Below, one piece after another: positions 20,038 through 28,255 of a stretch of 64,000 bases of DNA. The notes below the pieces were generated by a model. That model did not search any database and had not been told where the DNA came from. It worked only from the letters and a program-made list of their open reading frames with translations. The DNA is from JANMJD01 sp963847945 (GTDB taxonomy: Bacteria; Actinomycetota; Acidimicrobiia; Acidimicrobiales; Ilumatobacteraceae). Both the position numbers and the translations under genes were made by a program. Each line of letters begins with the position of its first letter. Within the stretch, counting starts at the first letter, position 1. Where the stretch lies: positions 372,001 through 436,000 of the forward strand of contig CAWKBX010000001.1 in NCBI GenBank assembly GCA_963847945.1, in the 5' to 3' direction.

Positions 20038-20787
20038 ATGGGCTCGGCTTTCTGGGTGACTGCCGTGGGCCTGCTGGTGGCCTGCACGATGCAGTCGGCC
20101 ACGGGATTCGGGTTCTCGCTGATCGCAGGGCCGATCCTGTTCGCCGTCATCCAGCCATCGGCGGCAGTGACGTTGCTGATGATCATCGGGCAGGTGGTCA
20201 ACATGTTGGTGCTGTTCGCCGAGCACCGCCGTCCGCACGTCGATTGGGCGGTCCTCCGCCCTGCGCTCCTCGCTGCTCTTCCCGGCCTTCCGATCGGCGC
20301 GTGGATCGTCAAGGTGGTTCCGCTCGACACCCTGCGACTTGCCGTCGGCGCGATCGTCTGCGGGCTGGTGATCTGGCGACTGGTTCGTTGGGGGCGTCCG
20401 CCGACCCCCCGGCCGGTCGGTCCTCGTGGCGCCGTGATCGCCGGCCTGATCGTCGGGGTATTGACCACCTCGACCACGACCACTGGGCCTCCGCTGGCGA
20501 TCTGGCTGACATCGCGACGGATGGCCCCGGCGGCGATCCGCGACGCGGTCACCGTGATCTTCCTGGTCCTCGACTTCGCCGCGCTGCCAATCTTCGTCGG
20601 CATTGTCGGGCTCGATGCCGGCCTCGACCGCATCGGATGGATTCCGCTGCTCCTGCCGGGGGCCCTGGTCGGGCACTTCGTCGGCCGTCGGCTGTTCGTG
20701 CGCATTCCCGAGATGTGGTACGGCCCCATCGTGTTGGGGTTCGCCCTGATAGCTGGGACGATCAGTGTGTACGTCGGGTTGGCCTGA
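20038..20787 (+). CDS. TauE/SafE family sulfite/anion exporter permease
   Basis: Integral membrane protein of 249 aa with about eight hydrophobic segments. The family hallmark MQSATGFGFSLIAGPILF lies in the first segment, and its repeat TSTTTTGPPLAIWLTSR lies in the second half, giving the internal two-fold symmetry of the family. Members export sulfite, sulfoacetate or other C2-C3 anions; the substrate here is unknown. A TACGGT box 8 nt before the ATG suggests a leaderless transcript. The 3' end overlaps the convergent GGDEF gene by 26 bp. Intact. Confidence 0.88.
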   Translation: MGSAFWVTAVGLLVACTMQSATGFGFSLIAGPILFAVIQPSAAVTLLMIIGQVVNMLVLFAEHRRPHVDWAVLRPALLAALPGLPIGAWIVKVVPLDTLRLAVGAIVCGLVIWRLVRWGRPPTPRPVGPRGAVIAGLIVGVLTTSTTTTGPPLAIWLTSRRMAPAAIRDAVTVIFLVLDFAALPIFVGIVGLDAGLDRIGWIPLLLPGALVGHFVGRRLFVRIPEMWYGPIVLGFALIAGTISVYVGLA

Positions 20788-21925
20788 CGGGTTGTTCGAA
20801 CGGCCCGACTCCCGTGGCGAACTCTCCAAGGTCGGCGGCGAAGCCCGCGGCGAGATCTGCGGCGAGATCTGCGGCGAATTCTGGGGTGAAGTCAGTCATG
20901 GTCGAGGTGGCGCCATAGACGCCGACGCGTCCCTTGCCGGAGCGCTTTGCGCTGTACATCGCCTGGTCCGACTGCGTCATCAGTTCGTCGATGGTCGAGC
21001 CGGGCTCGGCGGTGGCGATGCCGATGCTGACCCGCGGTCGCACGATGCCAGTCGGCAGGACGACATCCTCCGCCACGACCGCCAGAATTCGGTCGGCCGA
21101 GCTGTGGGCGACCTCGGTGCCGGTGTCTTCGAGCAGCATGGCGAACTCGTCGCCGCCGAGCCTGGCAACGAGATCGCGTTGGCGGGTACAGCGCCGCAGT
21201 CGCTCCGCGATGGTGACCAGCAGCGCATCGCCCGCCGCGTGGCCGTACAGATCGTTGACCTGCTTGAAGTCATCGAGGTCGCAGAATAACACCGACGTTT
21301 GTTGGCCGCGTTGGGCTGCGAGCCGCAGCGCCTGCTCGGCTCGTTCCAGGAACTGGGCGCGATTGGCGACTCCGGTGAGGGTGTCGTTGAACGCCAGTTG
21401 ACGGAGCTGGAGTTGCAATTCGTGGCGCTCGGTGACGTCTCGCCAGACCCACACGTGCTCGTTGGGTGAGCCTCCGAGGCACGATCCCACGGCCTCGAGG
21501 TGAACAGAGCTGCCGTCGTTGGCGCCCAGGCTGAAGGTCAGTTGCTGATGGTCAGTCCCGGTCACGAGCAGCCGGTCTGCTTCGAGCCATCGCATCTGGA
21601 CGGTCGGATCGCTGAAGAGTTGCCCGACGTGAGTGGGCGACTTTGCCTTGGTCACCTTCAGCAAGGGCCCCGATGTCGGGCTCATCACCGTCATCCCACC
21701 ATCACGGTTGACCACGGTGATCACGTCGCGCGAGCTTTCGACCAACGCCTTGAACCGGCGATCCTGGGCGAACACCAATCGCTCAGCCCGGGCTTTCTGG
21801 CGCTGAGCGACCACCAATCCGACGATCGCTCCGAGGGCGAAGACCACGAAGAAGCCAACCCACACGAGCGGCGGGTCGGTCCAGCGGGCAATGTGGCCCT
21901 CGGGAGAACTCACGGCGTGAATCAT
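20762..21925 (-). CDS. diguanylate cyclase with one membrane segment, PAS-like domain and GGDEF domain
   Basis: Makes the second messenger c-di-GMP. One transmembrane segment (VGFFVVFALGAIVGLVVAQ) is followed by a PAS-like sensor (ALVESSRDVITVVNRDGG, ending VWVWRDVTERH). The GGDEF domain then has FNDTLTGVANRAQFLERAE, SVLFCDLDDFKQVNDLYGH and ARLGGDEFAML. The inhibitory-site motif RxxD is present five residues before GGDEF (RQRD), so product inhibition is expected. The C-terminus is an Ala/Asp/Leu repeat (AADLAADLAAGFAADL) encoded by short tandem DNA repeats. ATG 21925 or GTG 21928 fits a TAAGGT box just upstream. Paralogous to the next gene. Confidence 0.9.
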   Translation of the reverse strand: MIHAVSSPEGHIARWTDPPLVWVGFFVVFALGAIVGLVVAQRQKARAERLVFAQDRRFKALVESSRDVITVVNRDGGMTVMSPTSGPLLKVTKAKSPTHVGQLFSDPTVQMRWLEADRLLVTGTDHQQLTFSLGANDGSSVHLEAVGSCLGGSPNEHVWVWRDVTERHELQLQLRQLAFNDTLTGVANRAQFLERAEQALRLAAQRGQQTSVLFCDLDDFKQVNDLYGHAAGDALLVTIAERLRRCTRQRDLVARLGGDEFAMLLEDTGTEVAHSSADRILAVVAEDVVLPTGIVRPRVSIGIATAEPGSTIDELMTQSDQAMYSAKRSGKGRVGVYGATSTMTDFTPEFAADLAADLAAGFAADLGEFATGVGPFEQPVRPTRRTH

Positions 21926-22053
21926 CACACGTCGCACCTTAATGACTGCATAGTGCTGTGCTCGGCCAAAAGCGGCGCTCAACTCGTTGAATTCGAGGAA
22001 TTGGAAGCGGATCCAGAGCACCTATTGTATTCGAGTCATCACCCAGCAGGGTG

Positions 22054-23613
22054 TCAGCTCTCCTGAAACGCCGCAGCGGCGCCTTTGCCCGAACCCTTCA
22101 CGGTGTACATGGCCTGGTCGGAGTGACGCAAGAGGTCCTCGATCGTCGCTCCGACCCCGGCCGAGGCAACGCCAATACTTGCCGACGGTCGCACGATCCC
22201 TGCCCGCAGCACGGCCTCGGTCTGCAGGACCTGCTGCACTCGACGGGCAAACGTCAGCGCTCCGTCGGTGTCGGTGTTCTCGAGCATGATCACGAACTCG
22301 TCTCCTCCGATACGGGCGATGGTGTCTCGTGGTCGCATGCAGCTGCGCAACCGTTCGCCGATGATGCCCAGCAGTTCATCTCCCGCGTCGTGGCCGTACG
22401 AGTCGTTGACCTTCTTGAAGTCGTCGAGATCGCAGAACAGGATGCTGGTCGGCTCCCCGTCCTTGGCGGCCCGCTCGAGCGTGCGATTGGCCCGATCGAC
22501 GAAGTGAGCGCGGTTCGCCATCCCGGTCAGCGGGTCGTGGAACGCCAGATGGCTCAGCTGCAACTCCAACTCTCGGCGAGCCGAGATGTCCCGCCATACC
22601 CAGACCCGCTCGCTCCGGGAGCCGGCGAGCAGGGTGCCGATCGCCTCGATGTGCATTCTGGCGCCACTGGGTGTGACCAGATCTAGGCTGACCGTCTCGG
22701 TGATCCCCGATGCCCGCAGCTCGAGGTCGGCGCGGCGCCATCGCTCGTAGGGCTCGCCAGTTCCGAGCAAACTGGTCACGCGTTCCCACGTCGCCCCGCG
22801 GACGATCTCGGCAAATCGACCCCGCTGCGGACTCACCTGGGTGAGGCGGCCATCGTCGCTGACGGTCGTGATCACGTCGCTGGAACTCTCGATCAAGCTG
22901 CGAAAGCGCAGATCGCTGGCCCGGGCCTGTTCCTGCTCGATGTTGCGTCGACGTCGCGACTCGAACAACCACGCGGCGAGGCCCACGCCGATAACCATCA
23001 GGGCCGTGGTCACCTTGATCAATCGCCGCATGTTCCGATCGGTGCGATCGGCGACCGCCGACTCGTGCTCGGCGATGTCCTCGGCCCGGCTGATCGCCGC
23101 CTCGAATCCGGGGTCGACCCGCGTCTCGTCGATTTCGCGGGCCCGTTCTCCGTCGCCGTCGATCAATGCGGTGATCTGGTCCTCGACGGCCAGGGTGTAC
23201 ACCAGGGAACGCTCGGCGAGGGAGACATCTCCGATACTCGGGCTGGTCACCGATGCCAGATTGGCGCGCAGCGTCTCGGCCGCCTGGCGGATCTGGATGG
23301 CGATGTCGACCGGGTCTTCGCCGGCAGTGGCCCGCCACTCGAGCCCGTCGATTTCGCGCAGGACGATCAAGGTGTCGGCCGCTAGGTCGCGTCGCCGATG
23401 GCTTCGACCCGCCCGCAGATGGAACTCTCCGATTGCCGTGGCGAACAGCAATCCGAGCACGACGAGGGTCGCTCCGAGCCCAACTCGCCGTACGCGACGT
23501 CGCGACAACCGAGCAGATCTATTCGTCTCAAGGGTCGGTGGAGCAGGCGAAGCGGTCAGAGACTCCGAGCGTAGTCTGCCGGGACAGCCACGGAGGGGAG
23601 TGTCCACCCGCAT
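22054..23613 (-). CDS. diguanylate cyclase with extracytoplasmic sensor, PAS-like and GGDEF domains
   Basis: 519 aa. Two transmembrane segments (VGLGATLVVLGLLFATAIG and TTALMVIGVGLAAWLFE) flank an extracytoplasmic helical region of about 140 residues rich in Glu, Arg and Asp, resembling a CHASE3-type sensor. A PAS-like unit follows (SLIESSSDVITTVSDDGR, ending VWVWRDISARR). The cyclase domain has FHDPLTGMANRAHFVDRAN, SILFCDLDDFKKVNDSYGHDAGD and ARIGGDEFVIML, with the I-site RPRD five residues before. It is arranged head to tail with the previous GGDEF gene, whose PAS-GGDEF part it resembles, so a tandem duplication with a changed input domain is likely. Confidence 0.9.
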   Translation of the reverse strand: MRVDTPLRGCPGRLRSESLTASPAPPTLETNRSARLSRRRVRRVGLGATLVVLGLLFATAIGEFHLRAGRSHRRRDLAADTLIVLREIDGLEWRATAGEDPVDIAIQIRQAAETLRANLASVTSPSIGDVSLAERSLVYTLAVEDQITALIDGDGERAREIDETRVDPGFEAAISRAEDIAEHESAVADRTDRNMRRLIKVTTALMVIGVGLAAWLFESRRRRNIEQEQARASDLRFRSLIESSSDVITTVSDDGRLTQVSPQRGRFAEIVRGATWERVTSLLGTGEPYERWRRADLELRASGITETVSLDLVTPSGARMHIEAIGTLLAGSRSERVWVWRDISARRELELQLSHLAFHDPLTGMANRAHFVDRANRTLERAAKDGEPTSILFCDLDDFKKVNDSYGHDAGDELLGIIGERLRSCMRPRDTIARIGGDEFVIMLENTDTDGALTFARRVQQVLQTEAVLRAGIVRPSASIGVASAGVGATIEDLLRHSDQAMYTVKGSGKGAAAAFQES

Positions 23614-23732
23614 TGAGCGCTCAGTCGCGGTGGCAGCAATCGACCCTTGCGTCGTCGCAAGGCAACCGGCAGAAGGCCCCCGACGAGCTTGCGGGCTGAT
23701 TGGCGCCTTCGGGTCGTGCTTACATGGCGTTC

Positions 23733-24855
23733 ATGCGAATTTCTGCGGTTGAGGTGTACCAGTATCCGCTCGGCTACCGGTTCGGCGACTACGTCATGTC
23801 GGGGGGCCGCGTCGTGCGGACACTGCCCTCCACGGTGGTTCATCTGGTCGCCGACGACGGGGGTGGAGGCACGATCGACGGATGGGCCGAGACCTGTCCC
23901 CTCGGCAACACCTACCTGGCGGCCCACGCCGACGGCGCGGTCGCCGCACTGGGCCTGCTCGGCCCCGCGGTGCTGGGAGCCGATCCCACCAACCTGCGTG
24001 GCATCCAGCGGTTGATGGACGAGGCCCTGATGGGCCACAACTACGCCAAGTCACCGATCGATATCGCATGCTGGGACCTGTTCGGCAAAGCCGTCGGTCG
24101 CCCGATCGTCGACTTGCTCGGTGGCCGCGTCAACGACCATCTCCCGATGTACAAGGCCGTGCCTCTTGGCGACGTCGACTCGATGGTCGCCTTCGTCTTG
24201 GAGCAGCGATCGCACGGCATCCGCCGGTTCCAATTGAAGGTCGGTGGCGACCCACGCGACGACGGCCGCCGGGTGATGGGCGTCGTCGAGGCGACCGGTG
24301 AGGGCGACCACATCCTCGCCGACGCCAACGGGGGCTGGCGGCGGCAAGAGGCGATCGTCGCCGCCCGCCTGATGGAGGGGGCCGACCGCTTGTTCATGGA
24401 GCAGCCCTGCCCGACGCTCGCCGAATGCCTGGGGGTGCGCAAGCACACCAACCTGCCGATGATCCTCGACGAGGTGATCACCGATCAGCAGTCGCTGATC
24501 GAGGCCGCGATGGCCGACGGCATGGAGGCGATCAACCTCAAGTTGAACCGGGTCGGCGGGTTGACCAAGGCCCGCCTGATGCCGCGACACCGTCGTCGAA
24601 CTGGGCCTGCGCCTGACGATCGAGGACTCGTGGGGCGGCGATCTCACGTCGGCCGCCGTCAGCCACCTCGGTGCGTCGACGCCCGAGCGGTCGCTGTTCG
24701 CCGTGTCGTTCATGAACGACTGGACCGACAATCCGGTCGCCGGGTATCAGCCCCGCTCCGTCGACGGGGTCGGTACGGCACCCGACGCTCCGGGCCTTGG
24801 CGTCACGGTCGATCGGGACAAACTGGGCGCTCCGTTGCACTCCTGGAGGATCTGA
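23733..24855 (+). CDS. enolase-superfamily (mandelate racemase/muconate lactonizing type) enzyme, one frameshift
   Basis: Enzyme abstracting a proton next to a carboxylate. Lid residues lie in the N-terminal domain (MRISAVEVYQYPLGYRFG). AKSPIDIACWDLFGKAVG opens the barrel. RRFQLKVGGDP carries one Lys of the usual KxK motif, with Gln in place of the other. Metal ligands come from ILADANGGW, MEQPC and ILDEVI, and the opposing base is the Lys of NLKLNRVGG. One extra base near 24580 shifts the end (RDTVVELGLRLTIEDSWGGD to SWRI). Residues around DSWGGD resemble cis-3-hydroxy-L-proline dehydratases, a tentative call. It ends 3 nt before the beta-lactamase-like gene, so they form an operon. Confidence 0.82.
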
Positions 24856-24858
24856 GTC

Positions 24859-25992
24859 ATGGCGACATCACTGCCCGTAGGCCATGGCCGACCCGACCAG
24901 GCCGCCATCGACGAACTCCTCACCCGGGCCCGACGCGAGATCGACGAGGGTCTGCTGCCGTCATGCCAGATCGCGCTCGCCCTCAACGGGGAACTGATCG
25001 CTTTCGAGACCTATGGCGACACGACCAACGACACCCGCTATGTCGTGTACTCCTCGACCAAGCCAATCGTTGCCGGAGCCATCTGGGCGCTCATCGGCGA
25101 CGACCTCGTGAATCCATCCGAGCAGGTCACGGCATATGTCCCCGAGTTCGCGTCGAACGGCAAGGATGTGATCACCGTCGAGCAGGTGATGCTCCACACG
25201 TCGGGGTTTCCGGCCGCGCCGATGAGCCCGCTCGACGGCGACACCTCGGCCGGCCGCCGTGATGCGTTCGCCCGCTGGCGGTTGAACTGGGCGCCCGGCT
25301 CGCAGTTCGAGTACCACCCGTCCGCCGCCCACTGGGTCCTCGCCGAGATCATCGAGACGGTCACCGGACGCGACTACGGCGACGTCATCGCGCAGCGGGT
25401 GACCACCCCCGCCGGGCTTGGCCGGGTCCTGCGCCATGTGCCCCACGCCGCGGCGACGCTGCAGGTCGTCGGCGAACCGGCGACCTCCGACGAACTGCAG
25501 GCGGCGTTCGGTGTCGCCGCCATGCCGGTCACCGAAGTGACCCCGGCCGCCCTGGCCGGATTCAACGACCCTGCCGTCCAAGCGGTCGGCATGCCCGGCG
25601 GTGGCGGCGTGATGCGTGCTGCCGACCTGGCGCTGTATTACCAGGCCGTGCTGCACAACCCCGGTGAGATGTGGCGGCCCGATGTGCATCTCGATGCCAT
25701 CACCAACGTGCGTAACCACTTTCCCGACCCGATGCACGGCGCACCGGCCAACCGAACCCTCGGGCTGGTTCAGGCCGGTGGCGACGGCAAGTCGTTCTAC
25801 CGCGGCATGGGTCGCACCGTGTCGGCCGGCACGGTCGGCCACAACGGGGCGGCCGGTCAGATCGCCTGGGGTGATCCGGCGACCGGCCTGAGCTTCGGCT
25901 ACTGCACCAATGGCATCGATCTCCACCAGGTCCGCGAACCCCGTCGAACCACCGCCCTGGCCAGCCTCGCCGGGCTCTGCGCAGTTGTGTAA
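24859..25992 (+). CDS. serine beta-lactamase-fold hydrolase (class C / esterase type)
   Basis: 377-aa penicillin-binding-protein-fold hydrolase without a signal peptide, so probably a cytosolic esterase or amidase and not a resistance enzyme. SSTK (residues 69-72) is the SxxK nucleophile motif. FEYHPSAAHWVLAEIIE gives the Tyr of the YxN-like motif with Ser in the third position. VGHNGAAGQIAWGDP is the C-terminal KTG-equivalent HNG box. LHTSGFP is the usual family turn. The start is 3 nt after the enolase-family gene, suggesting joint catabolism of a cyclic or amide substrate. Intact. Confidence 0.87.
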   Translation: MATSLPVGHGRPDQAAIDELLTRARREIDEGLLPSCQIALALNGELIAFETYGDTTNDTRYVVYSSTKPIVAGAIWALIGDDLVNPSEQVTAYVPEFASNGKDVITVEQVMLHTSGFPAAPMSPLDGDTSAGRRDAFARWRLNWAPGSQFEYHPSAAHWVLAEIIETVTGRDYGDVIAQRVTTPAGLGRVLRHVPHAAATLQVVGEPATSDELQAAFGVAAMPVTEVTPAALAGFNDPAVQAVGMPGGGGVMRAADLALYYQAVLHNPGEMWRPDVHLDAITNVRNHFPDPMHGAPANRTLGLVQAGGDGKSFYRGMGRTVSAGTVGHNGAAGQIAWGDPATGLSFGYCTNGIDLHQVREPRRTTALASLAGLCAVV

Positions 25993-26261
25993 GCCGTCAC
26001 CGCAACCGATCGTCGCCACATTGACCCACATCGTCAAGTACTTCGTCAACGCCGGAGCGCTGCTCGTCATCGCCGTCGTGCCGGTGGTGTTCGCGCTGCA
26101 GCCGCTACCGCTGTCCCGACGCCTCAAACTCGGCCGCTGAGCAACGTTCGCCGGCCCGGCGACCATCGCCCCGATCCTGAGCGTCACCCTGTTGCGCCCG
26201 ATTCATCGCCTGACTACGCCGCGATGGCCGGCCATCTCTCGGATCAAGGGCTGCTCACCTA
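25993..26261 (+). other. non-coding or decayed stretch with one hydrophobic open segment
   Basis: No convincing gene. At 26011-26140 an open stretch reads LTHIVKYFVNAGALLVIAVV and continues PVVFALQPLPLSRRLKLGR to a stop, which looks like one membrane helix with a basic tail. It has no good start or ribosome-binding site and may be debris of a membrane protein. The remainder to 26261 shows no recognisable coding. It belongs with the graveyard that continues to 27014. Confidence 0.4.
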
Positions 26262-26337
26262 GGCCGTGTGGTCCGATGGCGAGGCGATCGACTGCTCCGA
26301 CTTTCTACCTGGCATGGATGTCGCAGAACGGCAAGCT
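26262..26337 (+). pseudogene. fragment of an oligopeptide-binding protein gene
   Basis: A 76-bp piece nearly identical to the complement of 49587-49661 inside the first peptide-binding protein gene. It encodes the same run, AVWSDGEAIDCSDFYLAWMS then QNGKL, where the intact gene has AVWTDGEAIDCYDFYLAWIS. By eye it differs at only a few bases plus one extra T that breaks the frame. Sequence on either side does not match. It is an isolated scrap of a third, lost paralogue or of a partial duplication. Confidence 0.8.
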
Positions 26338-26423
26338 AGTGGCGGCAGAACTGGGCGATGATCGCCAACCGGTGTGACCTCTCACGACGGAGCTGGCGGT
26401 CGCTGCACCGACTTTCGCGACAG

Positions 26424-26457
26424 CCTGAACGACTGATTCGGTTTCTCCGCGGAGAAG
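26424..26457. repeat. direct repeat copy A with a 14-bp palindrome
   Basis: CCTGAACGACTGATTCGGTT is followed by the perfect palindrome TTCTCCGCGGAGAA at 26443-26456. The same unit recurs at 27010-27042 with one base deleted and one substituted. The two copies bracket the kinase remnant. Confidence 0.85.
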
Positions 26458-26479
26458 CCCGTGATGGCGGTCCGGAGAA

Positions 26480-27014
26480 GCCGTCCGTAGCACCGATCTG
26501 ATCACGTGGTTCAACCTCGGTTTCGACGCGGTCATGCGGGCGACGCCCCCGAGTCACCGGCCGGCGAACGTCCTGACCTCGAACCGCGGATGGTCACGTT
26601 GTACGCCATCCTCTTCGACTCGGTGCTTGTACAGACCAGGCTCGGCGTGAATGTGGCCGTCGATGTCGGCATCCACGACGGGTACTCCCGACCGCTCGGC
26701 TTTCTGGCGATGCTTGCGGAACGTCTTGCCGCCCCCCCGACGCTGTTCGTTGGCGTCCGGTGCTCGATCGCGACGATCATGAGCCGTCGCGACGCCGACG
26801 GGGCAGTGCCACGACCCTCGGCGACTACCTAGCCACCGGGCCGGCCGGGATGATCCCCGAGCCGGCGCTCCGCTGGCAGGACGCCGTGCAAGAACCCGGG
26901 ATTTACGATCTTGAGGTCGACACCTCATCGATGACCCCCGCCGAGTGCGTCGATGCCATCCGCGCCGCCTCCCGCGCCGTCCGACTCTCGGCCGCGCTTC
27001 GGCGGTTCGCCTGA
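26480..27014 (+). pseudogene. remnant of a chloramphenicol-phosphotransferase-like P-loop kinase
   Basis: Three consecutive reading frames give pieces in order: LITWFNLGFDAVMRATPP, then VQTRLGVNVAVDVGIHDGYS with LFVGVRCSIATIMSRRDAD, then GMIPEPALRWQDAVQEPG with YDLEVDTSSMTPAECVDAIR. The succession of an acidic helix, a VxVD strand, LFVGVRC, a basic RRDAD lid and YDLEVDTS...PAEC matches the CPT-like kinase family as I know it. The N-terminal P-loop (GxxxxGK[ST]) is not found upstream in any plus frame; the match begins just after repeat copy A. With the P-loop missing and two or more frameshifts, this is a dead gene. The family call is from memory of the motifs. Confidence 0.55.
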
Positions 27015-27042
27015 ACGACGATTCGATTTCTCCGCGGAGAAG
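27010..27042. repeat. direct repeat copy B with the same 14-bp palindrome
   Basis: CCTGAACGACGATTCGATTT continues into TTCTCCGCGGAGAA at 27028-27041. It begins at the stop codon of the kinase remnant and ends 51 nt before the DUF222-HNH start, so it could be a dyad operator for that gene or a scar of recombination. Confidence 0.85.
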
Positions 27043-27093
27043 TCTGGTGCATGACCGGGGAACTGTGGCACACCCCTTTGCGATGATCCAACC

Positions 27094-28233
27094 ATGGATT
27101 TGAGCGGGGTCCCGACGGAACATCTGGAAGCGGAATTGGTGTCGCATGCGGCGTGGGAGACGGCGAGTATGGCCCACATCGTCCATGTGCTCGGCGAGTT
27201 CGACCGCCGCCAGGCCTGGTCAACGTGGGAATGCGTCAACGCCCAACAGTGGCTCGGCTGGAAGTGTGGGCTCGGCTACACCGCCGCCACCGAGCGTCTA
27301 CGGGTCGCTCGCGCCCTACCGAATCTGCCGGTCATCTCGGCCGCCTTCACCGGCGGCCTGCTGTCGTGGTCGAAGGTCCGGGAACTCACCCGGGTGGCGA
27401 CCCCCGAGAACGAAACCGGCCTGTGCGACATTGGCATGGCGGGTACCGCCGCCCATGTCGCCAGGCTGGTTTCGGCGATGCGCCGCGTCACCGCACGCCA
27501 AGCCGTTCAACACATTGCCGACCGCCGGTTCTCCTGGCAGACCGAAGACGACGGGGCCGTCACCATCACCGTTCGCCTCCCCGCCGACGCGGCGATGAGC
27601 GTCATCTCGACGGTTCGGGCTGCGACCACCCCTGAACAGGGCACTCGCTGGTCTCAGTCCGCGGCCGACGCGCTTGTGTCGCTCGTCGCCGGAGCCGAAC
27701 CACCGCTGCCCGAGATCCTCGTCCATGTTGAATCGACGGGTGCCTCGTTCGAGAACGGCCCGCCGCTCGCCGACGAACTCGCCGACTGTCTCAGCTGTGA
27801 CGGGCCGGTAACGACGGTCGCCGAGAGGCCTAGTGGGCCAGTCGTGATCGACCGCCGCCGCGCCCCAACCGCACGTCAACGCCGTCAGCTCGCCCTGCGG
27901 CATCGAACCTGCCAGTTCCCGGGCTGTCACCACACTGGCCGATTCGACGCCCACCACGTCATCGACCACCGTCACGGCGGGCCGACCCGCTTGCGCAACC
28001 TCGTCAGAGTCTGCGGTTTCCACCACCGCATGATCCATCTCCATCATCTTGTCCTCACGCTCCATCCCGATCGTCGACTCGAAGTCCATTTCTCCGATGG
28101 AAAACCTGTCGACCACGCGATCGCCGATTCCGCCTTCCGGCCCGACCCGCCATCGAACCCCGACGACATCGGCGGCCACTGGTACGGCGACCGTCTCGAT
28201 CTCGACCACTGTCTAGCCGCCCTCGGCATCTGA
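27094..28233 (+). CDS. DUF222/13E12 family protein with C-terminal HNH nuclease domain
   Basis: 379 aa, intact. The N-terminal two thirds are the helical DUF222 region (AWSTWECVNAQQWLGWKCGL, WSKVRELTRVATPENE). A C-terminal HNH domain follows with CQFPGCHHTG, FDAHHVIDHRHGGPTRLRNL, CGFHHRMIH: zinc-type cysteines, the HH pair, the Asn and the final His are all present. This family occurs in many copies per genome in actinobacteria and its role is unknown; mobile or selfish behaviour has been suggested. Here it lies directly downstream of a decayed region and a duplicated palindrome. The ATG at 27094 gives the usual N-terminus. Confidence 0.88.
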   Translation: MDLSGVPTEHLEAELVSHAAWETASMAHIVHVLGEFDRRQAWSTWECVNAQQWLGWKCGLGYTAATERLRVARALPNLPVISAAFTGGLLSWSKVRELTRVATPENETGLCDIGMAGTAAHVARLVSAMRRVTARQAVQHIADRRFSWQTEDDGAVTITVRLPADAAMSVISTVRAATTPEQGTRWSQSAADALVSLVAGAEPPLPEILVHVESTGASFENGPPLADELADCLSCDGPVTTVAERPSGPVVIDRRRAPTARQRRQLALRHRTCQFPGCHHTGRFDAHHVIDHRHGGPTRLRNLVRVCGFHHRMIHLHHLVLTLHPDRRLEVHFSDGKPVDHAIADSAFRPDPPSNPDDIGGHWYGDRLDLDHCLAALGI

Positions 28234-28255
28234 CCAGGGCAGATTCAGCGCCCAG

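Noticed and set aside
20840..20895. Short tandem DNA repeats (GGCGAGATCTGC-like)
   Set aside because: They encode an in-frame Ala-Asp-Leu tail of the GGDEF protein; unit length keeps the frame, so no switching is expected.
24859..25992. Antibiotic-resistance beta-lactamase
   Set aside because: There is no signal peptide, and the motifs fit the broad esterase/class C-like family in a catabolic operon.
26011..26140. Small membrane protein
   Set aside because: A single hydrophobic helix with a basic tail but no start or ribosome-binding site, within decayed DNA; too weak for a gene call.
27094..28233. DUF222-HNH gene as a restriction enzyme or homing endonuclease
   Set aside because: No methyltransferase partner or intron/intein is present. 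The family is common and its function unknown.
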